NCBI RefSeq assembly: GCF_026283945.1
Contig: NZ_JAPDPC010000002.1
Span: 62,001-126,000 of the forward strand
Source: Dyella humicola
GTDB taxonomy: Bacteria; Pseudomonadota; Gammaproteobacteria; Xanthomonadales; Rhodanobacteraceae
Length of the DNA stretch: 64,000 nt
Direction: 5' to 3'
In this document: positions 16,514-24,262 of the stretch, one piece after another
Layout of the letters: each line of letters opens with the position of its first letter
How positions within the stretch are numbered: the stretch's first letter is position 1
Position numbers and translations under genes: made by a program
The notes under the pieces: generated by a model
Databases searched by the model: none
What the model was told of the DNA's origin: nothing
Seen by the model: the letters and a program-made list of their open reading frames with translations, nothing else

Positions 16514-16944
16514 CATTGGCTCCCCGTGCGTCTCGCAGGCGACGGCGGGGTGTGGCTTCATCGTGAGACGTCCGCCACGAGCATGATCTCGGCATGCGAG
16601 CTTCTGCTTGTTCGGGATCAAGGGTTTTCAGGACGCGGAGTTGACTGATGTCCACCCTCGACTGCGGTTTCAGCGGGTCGTTGCAACACACCTCCTGCTC
16701 ACGCAGTCTACGGGTGTCGCAACGACCGGTTGAATCCGCAGCCCGTAGCGGACCATACGGCTGGCGCGTAATCGATGACACGGGCTCCGTTATGAAGGTC
16801 CCGGTTACTCCGCATCCACGTTCGTTCCTTCACGGGTCGTGGCGGACTTCGGGTGTAAAGTCGCCGTTCCTTGGCGGACGCCAGAACCAGGGACTATGCG
16901 ATGTCACTGCGCAGGCGGCGCACTTGAAGGCGTGGTGAAGAACG
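16514..16944. other. Gene-free stretch with a long imperfect inverted repeat
   Basis: About 430 bases between lldD and the DHFR-like gene. The main feature is the inverted repeat at 16663-16740. Open frames here (16455-16781 minus, 16648-16938 plus) are Arg/Pro-rich, lack ribosome sites and match no family. Confidence 0.5.
16663..16740. repeat. Imperfect inverted repeat, 27-bp arms
   Basis: The left arm (16663-16689) starts TGCGGTTTCA and includes GGTCGTTGCAACAC. The right arm (16714-16740) includes GTGTCGCAACGACC and ends ATCCGCA. Reverse-complemented, the arms agree at 23 of 27 positions across a 24-base loop. This looks like a REP-type or relic miniature element; the transcript would fold into one long hairpin. 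Confidence 0.6.
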
Positions 16945-17517
16945 ATGTCAGGCGCAGACTCTCGCGTAACGATCCACATGGCGGCAAGCCTTGATGGCTT
17001 TGTCGCCCGAAAGGACGGACGTGTCGACTGGATGGAGACGTCAGACGTATTCGAAGGCGGGCGCACGCTGGATGCGGCATCGGTCGAGACGTTCCTGAAG
17101 GCGATCGACTGCTATGTCATGGGGTCGCGGACCTACGAGACCGCGTTGGGTTTCGACGCCAAAGGCTTCGGTTGGTCTTACGGCGACAAACCGGTGTTCG
17201 TTCTTACTACCCGCACACTTCCCAAGATCCGCGACACGGTCCAATTTCACTCGGGCGACCTCACGGAATTCGTCGACAACGTTCTTCGCCCGGCATTTCA
17301 CAGCATCTGGTTCGTCGGCGGTGGTGCTGTCTGCGGCGAATGCCTTCGTCGGGGGTTGGCGGACGAGGTTCGCTATTCGATCCTGCCGATCCTGATTGGC
17401 GATGGCATTCCGTTCTTCTGCAAACTCGAAGCCGATGTGACCCTCCATCTGGCCGACGTGAACGCCTACCGAAACGGCGTCGTGGACCTTTGCTACGCGG
17501 TGCGAGCTGACCGGTAG
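16945..17517 (+). CDS. Dihydrofolate reductase-fold protein (RibD C-terminal type)
   Basis: This 190-residue protein belongs to the dihydrofolate-reductase/RibD C-terminal domain family of NADPH-dependent reductases. It shows the opening strand with SLDGFVA, the GSRTYETALG segment, the FVLTTR strand and the FVGGGAVCGECLRRGLADE nucleotide-binding motif, ending in the family's ILIGDGIPFF region. Such stand-alone proteins are common in bacterial genomes; their real substrates are mostly unknown, and neither riboflavin nor folate genes lie nearby. Confidence 0.82.
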   Translation: MSGADSRVTIHMAASLDGFVARKDGRVDWMETSDVFEGGRTLDAASVETFLKAIDCYVMGSRTYETALGFDAKGFGWSYGDKPVFVLTTRTLPKIRDTVQFHSGDLTEFVDNVLRPAFHSIWFVGGGAVCGECLRRGLADEVRYSILPILIGDGIPFFCKLEADVTLHLADVNAYRNGVVDLCYAVRADR

Positions 17518-17689
17518 ATCGTGGGGTCATGCCGATTGCTGATGGATGGGATGCAGGCACCCTGGTTGACCCGCTTTCGACGGCGACTTCAGTCGGTCGA
17601 TATGCACAAAGGCGGAAGCCGTGAAGGGCGAGCTTTCACGCGGTAGCTTCTTCCATCCACGGCCATGCAATCCCTCTCTGAAGCCAGGA

Positions 17690-17723
17690 GTCAGAGTGCG
17701 CTCCCGTAGAAGTTGACTCTGAC
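17690..17723. repeat. REP-like palindrome
   Basis: GTCAGAGT (17690-17697) and ACTCTGAC (17716-17723) form a perfect 8-bp inverted repeat around an 18-base loop. GTCAGAGT/ACTCTGACCCC palindromes resemble the REP sequences mobilised by REP-associated tyrosine transposases in many Proteobacteria. A half-like GGGTCAGAGAG occurs near 19700. No such transposase is in the window. Confidence 0.5.
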
Positions 17724-17782
17724 CCCCGTTCTGGAACTCAGGAACCACGCTGCGCCAGACCTGCTGCCGGCGCCGCGGCGGC

Positions 17783-19648
17783 TCACTCGAGGCCAACCCA
17801 GCGATGGCGCTCCGTCATGGCCAGGGCCAACTTGGGACTCCTTCGAGCCACCCGCTCACGCTTTTCGCGCTCGGCGCGGATGGTCGGCCAGGCCTCCAGA
17901 TAGCTTGCGAGTTCACCCGCGTCGCATGCGTAGCGCGCCAGCGCTTCGGGCGTCGCCGAGCGTAGCGCCACCGCGCCGTTGTAACCGCCAAACCCCTGCG
18001 TGACGCACAACGCACCACCGTTGGCATGGCCGGGCGACGGCTCGGCCTGCAAATGGAAATGACCGGCGACATCGGCCAGGTCCGGGTCCAAGCGGCGAAG
18101 TGTCGGTACGCCAGGCGCCGTGCGACCCAAGACGAATTGCAGCGCCTGGGCCATGGCCTTCAGGCCGGTTTCGCCCATGGTATGCCCGTCGCCGACGGCC
18201 TTGGGCGTGCCGACGAAAAGTCGTGGCAACGGACCCTCAAACCGCTGGCGCTGCGCTGCGCCATGCAAGCCGGCCCACGCCGTTCCGAGGTCGGTCTTGG
18301 AATTGGTGCGCGTCCCGGTGGCGTGCGCTGCCAGGTAATGAAAGTCGGACACGCCATAGCCATGACCCAGGAAGGCCATGTCGAGCGCCTGGACCAGCGC
18401 GTTCTCGCCGCCGAAGCCGACGCCGGCAAAGTGCGCCTTGCCGCCGGCTTCGGCGCTTTGGCCCCAGCCGACAATGATCGACGTGATGTCCAGCTGGTTC
18501 TTGAGGGCAAACTCCAGCGTCGTGATCAGCAATCCCGAGCCGCCATGACCGACAACCGTGCCGTCGGCATCGATGTCGAAGGGAGCGAGCGAGTCGTGCA
18601 CGCTGCGCGTCACGCCATCGGTATGAGCGGCATTTTTGGCGGCAAGTTTTTCGCCCGTCATGAGCGCGCCACCGCCAAAGGCCTCAAGGATGCCGAACCT
18701 TGGCTGCAGGGGCGCATCAGCGGCCGTCAGCAGCACCAACTGCGGTTTCTGAAAGCCTGGGTAGTCGAATAGCAGCTGCGGTGCGATGTCCGCCAGCGCA
18801 ATGAGGCTCGACGCACAGGCGCCCACCGCGGTCATCGGCGTCTGCGGCACGCGCATAAAGCCAACGTCGTCGGATCGGAGCGATTCGCGTAACGCCGGGT
18901 TCTTCAGTACACGACTGATGCTGTACGACGGAGCCAGCATGGTCGATACCAGGGCTGGCCCATGTGAGCCGAGCGAGGTGGCCAGGCGCACGGCGAAGGT
19001 ATCCTTGGGAATACCGCTTTCAGGCAAGGGCGCATCGGGTCGCAACCACTGCCCCAGCGCATCCATGCCTCCGAACGCCGTCGCGGAGACGACGCGGAAG
19101 CCGAACGGATTGGGTACGAGCTCAGACAATGAGCGGGGCAGTCCGGCGAGTGCGCCGAGCGCACCATAGGCAAACAGCTGCGACTGCAACGAAGGACTGA
19201 GCAACGGGTCGTCCTGAAAGAGCCCGTGCATGTCCTTCAGGCCCGAACCGCGAATATCGTCGTAGCGCAGGCCTGCCAGCCTGCGCAGGCCTACGGTCTC
19301 CAGGTCGTGTGGAAGAGGGGCCGCGATATCGGTGACCACGCGTGGCGCGAGTTCGCGCACTCCCGGTACGTGACGAATGCCCGAGTTGGCACGCAAGGCA
19401 TCGCCATGCAGCTCCGTGAGCTCTTGCGATGTCACAGACTCGCCCGCTTGCGCGCCCGACGCCCATCGCATGGCATCGGCTGCACTCTCTGCGGTGGGGT
19501 CAAGGTCGACGAGGCCGGCGTCAAACGCGGCCAGCGGCAAGAACTCCTCGGTCCCCGCCACCAGGGCTTGGTAGGTTTCCGTGGAGCCGACGGCGGACAT
19601 GGTGCAGGCCGTGCCGATGGTGACTAAAACCTGGTTGCTTCGAATCAT
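17783..19648 (-). CDS. Stand-alone beta-ketoacyl synthase-like protein
   Basis: This 621-residue thiolase-fold condensing enzyme would join an acyl chain to a malonyl unit on an acyl carrier. The triad is present: Cys278 in AVGACASS, His442 in AAHATGTRTN, and His489 in AVGDGHTMGETG. The glycine-rich end (GFGGYNGAVAL) also fits. It is much longer than FabB/FabF (about 410), with a roughly 180-residue N-terminal part I cannot assign. No acyl carrier, ketoreductase or acyltransferase gene lies nearby, so its pathway is unknown; it resembles ketosynthases of multifunctional synthases more than FabF. No strong ribosome site precedes the ATG at 19648, so the start is uncertain. Confidence 0.8.
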   Translation of the reverse strand: MIRSNQVLVTIGTACTMSAVGSTETYQALVAGTEEFLPLAAFDAGLVDLDPTAESAADAMRWASGAQAGESVTSQELTELHGDALRANSGIRHVPGVRELAPRVVTDIAAPLPHDLETVGLRRLAGLRYDDIRGSGLKDMHGLFQDDPLLSPSLQSQLFAYGALGALAGLPRSLSELVPNPFGFRVVSATAFGGMDALGQWLRPDAPLPESGIPKDTFAVRLATSLGSHGPALVSTMLAPSYSISRVLKNPALRESLRSDDVGFMRVPQTPMTAVGACASSLIALADIAPQLLFDYPGFQKPQLVLLTAADAPLQPRFGILEAFGGGALMTGEKLAAKNAAHTDGVTRSVHDSLAPFDIDADGTVVGHGGSGLLITTLEFALKNQLDITSIIVGWGQSAEAGGKAHFAGVGFGGENALVQALDMAFLGHGYGVSDFHYLAAHATGTRTNSKTDLGTAWAGLHGAAQRQRFEGPLPRLFVGTPKAVGDGHTMGETGLKAMAQALQFVLGRTAPGVPTLRRLDPDLADVAGHFHLQAEPSPGHANGGALCVTQGFGGYNGAVALRSATPEALARYACDAGELASYLEAWPTIRAEREKRERVARRSPKLALAMTERHRWVGLE

Positions 19649-19884
19649 GATCTTGGATGGAAGTGCTTGGAAACGAGAACTATATACGCAGCCATACCTC
19701 AGGGTCAGAGAGATTTATGCTCGGGAGGCTGAAAAAGTGTGAATGTCCCCGCTCTTTCCCTGGATTATGCTGGCGCGCGACGGCGAACCTCCAGGCGACC
19801 TGGCCGCGATTGCACGCATCCATCGCTTCCTGGGTCGAACGATAACCCGAGTCCGGCGCATCTCCGGAGATTGAGGATCAAGAC

Positions 19885-20397
19885 ATGACTGCATTCATCG
19901 CGTTGTTGCGTGCCGTCAACGTGGGAGGCACCGGCAAGCTCCCCATGAGCGAGCTCAAGGCCATGTGCGAGGATGCGGGGTTCGAGAACGTCAGAACCTA
20001 TATCGCCAGTGGCAATGTCGTGTTTAGCAGCAAGAAGACCGCGGCGCAGGTTAAGGCGGCTATCGAAAGCCGCCTCCATGCCTACGCCGGGAAGCCGGTT
20101 GCCGTACACGTGCGCACCGCGACAGAAATGGCTGCGGTAGCCGCGGCCAATCCCTTTCCGAAGGGGGCGCCCAACCGGGTCATGGCGATCTTTATGGACG
20201 CCCCGCCGCCCGCGAATACGCTCGATACCGTCACCGGGGCCACCGGCGAAGTCGTCAAGCTTGGCAAACGCGAAATCTATGTCCATTACGGCGACGGCAT
20301 GGCCGATTCCAAGTTGAAGATCCCGGCCGCCAAGACCGGCACGGCACGCAATATGAACACCGTGGCCAAGCTCGCGGAGATGGCCGCCAAGAGCTAA
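19885..20397 (+). CDS. DUF1697 family protein
   Basis: This 170-residue soluble protein is a clear DUF1697 member: it opens with FIALLRAVNVGGTGKLPM, has the GFENVRTYIASGNVVF block and ends with AKTGTARNMNTVAKLAEM, where the family has a conserved T-R-N motif. The biochemical role of the family is unknown. It is divergent from the ketosynthase gene and is followed by a hairpin at 20403-20431, so it is probably a single-gene transcript. Confidence 0.85.
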   Translation: MTAFIALLRAVNVGGTGKLPMSELKAMCEDAGFENVRTYIASGNVVFSSKKTAAQVKAAIESRLHAYAGKPVAVHVRTATEMAAVAAANPFPKGAPNRVMAIFMDAPPPANTLDTVTGATGEVVKLGKREIYVHYGDGMADSKLKIPAAKTGTARNMNTVAKLAEMAAKS

Positions 20398-20402
20398 GGC
20401 GC

Positions 20403-20431
20403 CAGAGACATTTAGTCTGACCATGTCTCTG
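20403..20431 (+). terminator. Hairpin after the DUF1697 gene
   Basis: CAGAGACAT (20403-20411) pairs perfectly with ATGTCTCTG (20423-20431) around an 11-base loop, starting 6 bases after the DUF1697 stop codon. No T tract follows. It may be a terminator or a diverged relative of the REP-like palindrome at 17690. Confidence 0.5.
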
Positions 20432-20493
20432 CACCGCCCACGCTTTTTCAAACAGCGGCCTGCCGTGCTGATGCAGGGCGGTCGTGTGTTTGG

Positions 20494-21525
20494 TTACGCA
20501 CCGAGGTGTGCCGATGTCGTCAACACAATCTTGCCAAAGTGCACGCCCGAGTCGATCAGCTCATGAGCGCCGCGCGCATTCTCGAGCGTGAACGCTCGAC
20601 ACACCTGCGGCTTAAACTGTCCCGCCTCAATGAGCGGCCAGACTTGCGCCTCGAGCTCGGCAATGATCGCGGCCTTCTCTTCGTAGGTGCGCGAACGCAG
20701 CGTCGAGCCGACGAGCGTAAGACGCTTAGCCATCAACGGAAACAGGTCCAGCTCCTTTGCCGGCCCCTTGAGCACACTCACCTGCACAATGCGGCCGTTC
20801 ACTGCCGCGGCCTGGAAGTTTCGCGCCACGTAATCTCCCGCAATGATGTCGAGGATCACGTCCACGCCCTTGCCGCCGGTGAATTCATCAACTATCGCTA
20901 CGAAATCCTCTTCCAGGTAATCGATCGAGTGGTCTGCGCCGAGCCGAAGACTCGCTTCGCGATGTGCCTCAGAGCCTACGGTGGTGATGATCTTCGATGC
21001 GCCCATGGCTTTCGCAATCATGGTCGCGGTGGTGCCGATGCCGGAGGCGCCGCCGTGAATGAGCACGGATTCGCCGGTCCGCAGCTTGCCGCGCTGGATC
21101 ATGTTTAGCCACACGGTCATCAGCGTCTCTGGCATCGCCGCGGCCTCAATCATGCCGAGGCCGGCCGGCAGCTTCATCGTCACGTTGTGATTGGCGACCG
21201 CGTATTCCGCATATCCGCCACCCGTCACGAGCGCACAAACCAGATCGCCGGGCTTGAAGCGGTGCACCGCAGCACCTACAGCGACGACCTCGCCAGCAAT
21301 TTCGAGCCCCGGGATGTCGGACGCCCCCGGTGGCGGGGCGTACTGGCCCTTGCGCTGGAATACGTCGGGGCCGTTCACGCCCGCGGCATGGATTCGGATC
21401 AACACTTCGTCGGCCTTGGGCGACGGCACCGGACGCTGCGTCGGGACCAGCACGTCGGGGCCGCCTGGCTGGCTGATTTCAATCGCCGTCATGTGGACGG
21501 GCAGGGATGGGAGAGCGTCAAACAT
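20494..21525 (-). CDS. Zinc-independent NAD(P)H:quinone oxidoreductase-like (PIG3 type)
   Basis: This 343-residue medium-chain dehydrogenase/reductase probably reduces quinones or enones with NADPH. It has the GroES-like N-terminal domain (AAGVNGPDVFQRKGQY, about 47-62), the nucleotide-binding HGGASGIGTTATMIAKAMGA and the GGKGVDVILDIIAGDY strand of the PIG3/quinone-reductase branch. Zinc-ligand cysteines are absent. The ATG at 21525 has a GTGAGG ribosome site; a GTG at 21537 is possible. It is divergent from a LysR gene with three inverted repeats between them, so the LysR protein probably controls it. Confidence 0.87.
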   Translation of the reverse strand: MFDALPSLPVHMTAIEISQPGGPDVLVPTQRPVPSPKADEVLIRIHAAGVNGPDVFQRKGQYAPPPGASDIPGLEIAGEVVAVGAAVHRFKPGDLVCALVTGGGYAEYAVANHNVTMKLPAGLGMIEAAAMPETLMTVWLNMIQRGKLRTGESVLIHGGASGIGTTATMIAKAMGASKIITTVGSEAHREASLRLGADHSIDYLEEDFVAIVDEFTGGKGVDVILDIIAGDYVARNFQAAAVNGRIVQVSVLKGPAKELDLFPLMAKRLTLVGSTLRSRTYEEKAAIIAELEAQVWPLIEAGQFKPQVCRAFTLENARGAHELIDSGVHFGKIVLTTSAHLGA

Positions 21526-21565
21526 GGGGAGCCTCACAGGGAGCTAAGAGATAGTTGGCAAGGAA

Positions 21566-21605
21566 AAGCATATGCTTGGCCGGTGATGAATTCGCGCAGC
21601 GAATT
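21566..21605. promoter_or_regulatory. Candidate LysR operator region
   Basis: Between the divergent genes lie AAGCATATGCTT (21566-21577, a perfect palindrome) and AATTCGC-GCA-GCGAATT (21589-21605, perfect 7-bp arms). The second fits the LysR T-N11-A rule (T21591 and A21603). A third inverted repeat, ATGCAA-AA-TTGCAT, follows at 21618-21631. Spaced dyads like these are typical binding and activation sites of LysR proteins. Confidence 0.55.
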
Positions 21606-21649
21606 GCACGTCCATGGATGCAAAATTGCATCAACGTGGAGGTCTCCTC

Positions 21650-22543
21650 TTGAACTGGGACGACACTCGAATCTTTCTCGCCATCCACCGGGAACGCAGC
21701 CTGCGCGGTGCGGCGCGGATGGTGGGCCTCGACCAGGCCACAGTCGGCAGGCGCCTCGCGGCGCTCGAGCGGGCCCTCGGTGCGACGCTGTTTTTACGCA
21801 CGTCCAATGGTTATGTGCTGACCTCGGTGGGTGAGGTCGCGCTGCGTGCGGCAGAAAAAATGGAGCAATCCGCGAACGATCTTGTTCGACAGACCCAGGG
21901 CGTGGACGAGCGCCTCGCTGGCGAAGTCCGTGTGACGACGACCGACACGATCGGGCTCGAATTCGTGATGTGCGCGATTCAGAGCCTGCACGATGAGCAC
22001 CCGAACGTGCGCGTATTGCTCGACACATCGACTCACGTGCACAACCTCGCGAAGCGTGAGGCCGACATTGCAGTGCGCACGATAAAGCCTGAGAACCCCG
22101 ACCTGCTCACGCGTAAGCTTGCTACCTGGCCAATGGGGCTCTATGCGTCGGCCGACTATCTTGAACGGCATGGTGAGCCCATTCCCGGCACCGCCTTCGA
22201 GGGGCACGACCTTGTGTGCTACCTGCCGTACTTGCAGGCACGCCGACAACTCACGCTGGTAGGTGAGCCGATCCATGCTGGGCGGATCGTGAGTGGGTTG
22301 AATTCGAGTCTGATGTTGCGCGCCGCCGTGCGCGGGGGGCTGGGCCTTGGCGAACTCGCGGTACCGATCGCGGAGCGCGACGGCCTCGTCCGCATTTGGC
22401 CGGACCGCAGCAGTGTTTTGGCGTATGAGGTGTGGATGGTCACGCACAAGGACCTACGGCATACCGCGCGCATCGCCGCCATGATCGACCACATTGTGCG
22501 GGCTTTCGAAGCGGCTCTCTCGACAGGTCGCTCGCAGCGCTAA
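21650..22543 (+). CDS. LysR-family transcriptional regulator
   Basis: This DNA-binding regulator of about 297 residues has an N-terminal winged helix (DTRIFLAIHRERSLRGAARM, with VGRRLAALERALGATLF) and a C-terminal effector-binding domain. I favour the TTG at 21650, which follows GGAGG by 7 bases and yields the typical start NWDDTRIFLAI; an ATG at 21614 would add 12 residues and overlap the candidate operators. It is divergent from the quinone-reductase gene, the standard layout for a LysR regulator and its target. Confidence 0.88.
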   Translation: MNWDDTRIFLAIHRERSLRGAARMVGLDQATVGRRLAALERALGATLFLRTSNGYVLTSVGEVALRAAEKMEQSANDLVRQTQGVDERLAGEVRVTTTDTIGLEFVMCAIQSLHDEHPNVRVLLDTSTHVHNLAKREADIAVRTIKPENPDLLTRKLATWPMGLYASADYLERHGEPIPGTAFEGHDLVCYLPYLQARRQLTLVGEPIHAGRIVSGLNSSLMLRAAVRGGLGLGELAVPIAERDGLVRIWPDRSSVLAYEVWMVTHKDLRHTARIAAMIDHIVRAFEAALSTGRSQR

Positions 22544-22711
22544 AGGCGGCGGAGGAGATCATGAAAGATCTTCGCCAGGGGCAGGGTGATGCACTGGAAA
22601 GTGGGTCAGCGAGCGGAAAAGTCGGGCCGGGTTGCGTTATTTTTCGTCCCCGGCCAAGGTTTGTCGGTGGGGAGGTCCACGCGACCCCGTTTTCCCGACC
22701 AAGCGAGCGAC

Positions 22712-23644
22712 ATGATGACGACTGATACCTCTTATCCGATTGGCACGCCCGGGCAACCCTGGGGCAGTGCGGAAGTTGCCCTCTGGCTGTCGCGGCAGAC
22801 TCGCAAGCGCAGCTATGCAGCGAACGTGCTCAGCGAGATCGAGACGCTGCACGAGCGCTTTGACGTGGAGCAGTACGGTCGCCTGGATTACCAGGGCGAC
22901 AGCTACCCGCTGCTGGCGATCAAGAGCCGCGATTGGCGCGACGAGCTTCCCGTCGCGCTGGTGACGGGCGGCGTGCATGGCTACGAGACCAGCGGGGTGC
23001 ACGGGGCTCTGCAGTTTGTCGCGCAACATGCGGCGCGTTATGCGGGCCGGGTCAACCTGCTGGTGGCGCCTTGCGTCAGCCCCTGGGCTTATGAGCGGAT
23101 TCATCGTTGGAACGCGAACGCGCTGGACCCGAACCGTTCGTTTCGCGAGAACAGCCCGGCCCAGGAGTCGGCCGCTCTGCTGAGTCTGATTGCGCCGTTT
23201 CGTGATCGCGTACTGGTGCATATCGATCTGCACGAAACCACCGATAGCGACGAGTCCGAGTTTCGCCCGGCACTGGCCGCACGCGATGGCGTGCCCTATG
23301 CACCAGGCGAGGTTCCCGACGGCTTCTACCTGGTCGACGACAGTGCGCATCCGCAACCGGCGTTCCAGCAGGCGGTCATTGCGGCGGTGGCGAAAGTCAC
23401 CCACATTGCCCCAGCCGACAGCCACGGCGAGATCATCGGTTCGCGCGTGGTCGCGCCGGGTGTCATCGAGTATCCGCTCACGCAGCTCGGTCTCTGTGCC
23501 GGCATCACGAATGCTCTCTACAAGACCACCACCGAGGTCTATCCCGACAGCCCTCGCGCCAGTGCCGAGCAATGCAATGCCGCGCAGGCGACGGCGGTGT
23601 GTGCAGCGATTGATTTTGCGTTGGCGAACGTCGGAAGTAGCTAG
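22712..23644 (+). CDS. M14-type zinc peptidase / deacylase family protein
   Basis: This 310-residue protein has the zinc-carboxypeptidase fold: the HxxE pair is in GGVHGYETSGV, the third ligand is the histidine of VHIDLHETTD, and NALDPNRSFR supplies the arginine-containing substrate pocket typical of M14 and aspartoacylase/succinylglutamate desuccinylase relatives. There is no signal peptide, so it is probably cytoplasmic. The substrate (peptide, N-acyl amino acid or similar) is unknown. The ATG at 22712 is chosen because the 42 residues added by a start at 22586 look non-coding and precede the family similarity; no strong ribosome site marks either. Confidence 0.78.
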   Translation: MMTTDTSYPIGTPGQPWGSAEVALWLSRQTRKRSYAANVLSEIETLHERFDVEQYGRLDYQGDSYPLLAIKSRDWRDELPVALVTGGVHGYETSGVHGALQFVAQHAARYAGRVNLLVAPCVSPWAYERIHRWNANALDPNRSFRENSPAQESAALLSLIAPFRDRVLVHIDLHETTDSDESEFRPALAARDGVPYAPGEVPDGFYLVDDSAHPQPAFQQAVIAAVAKVTHIAPADSHGEIIGSRVVAPGVIEYPLTQLGLCAGITNALYKTTTEVYPDSPRASAEQCNAAQATAVCAAIDFALANVGSS

Positions 23645-23743
23645 TAGCGGTGTGAGCGAGTAGTTCAATGCCCTTCGAAGCTGAAGTGCCTGTGATCAGG
23701 CTTTATGGCTTCGCCTCGAAGGACAACGGCTTACAGCACGAGG

Positions 23744-24148
23744 TCATGGCGGGTCCCGCTCGTAGCGCGCGATGTCGGCGGGCAATTGCACCCATGCGTG
23801 TCGCCGGCACTCATAGACCGAATCTTGAGGGGCGGGAAAGCCTGGATCGGCAAATGTGCCTACCGCCACCGACACGAATCGCTCGTCGCCCTCTTCGGTG
23901 TGAAACACCGTGCTTCCGCAGATCGGGCAAAACCTGAAGCGGAACGTTGAGCCCTGATCGCCTGTGCGGACGTATTCCGTAGCCGAGCCGGTGATCGTAA
24001 AGGGGGCCCGGAACGCGGCGAGTGCGGCGAACACGCTGCCCGTGCGCTGCTGGCAGGCAAGGCAGTGGCATACGCCAATGCCCAACGGCTCTCCTTGAAC
24101 CTCGATGCGGAGTTGTCCGCAAGTACAGGAGGCGGTTTTACCCGACAT
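23744..24148 (-). CDS. GFA family protein (Gfa-like zinc domain)
   Basis: This 134-residue protein belongs to the family named after glutathione-dependent formaldehyde-activating enzyme, although most members have unproven activity. Zinc-binding cysteines are seen in CTCGQL, CHCLACQQRTG and CPICGS. A second, similar gene lies at 49912-50307. The ATG at 24148 follows GAGG by 6 bases; an earlier GTG at 24172 is less likely. It is on the opposite strand to the peptidase gene and shows no operon partner. Confidence 0.85.
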   Translation of the reverse strand: MSGKTASCTCGQLRIEVQGEPLGIGVCHCLACQQRTGSVFAALAAFRAPFTITGSATEYVRTGDQGSTFRFRFCPICGSTVFHTEEGDERFVSVAVGTFADPGFPAPQDSVYECRRHAWVQLPADIARYERDPP

Positions 24149-24262
24149 AGGGAACCTCGGTTTCGACGACACCGGGATGGTCGTCGGAAACTATGCCACT
24201 GATTACGGCGCCAGGTTGAGCTAGGTGCGTGCTGCAGGGCCTGTCAGGGGCGTTTGCCTCCC

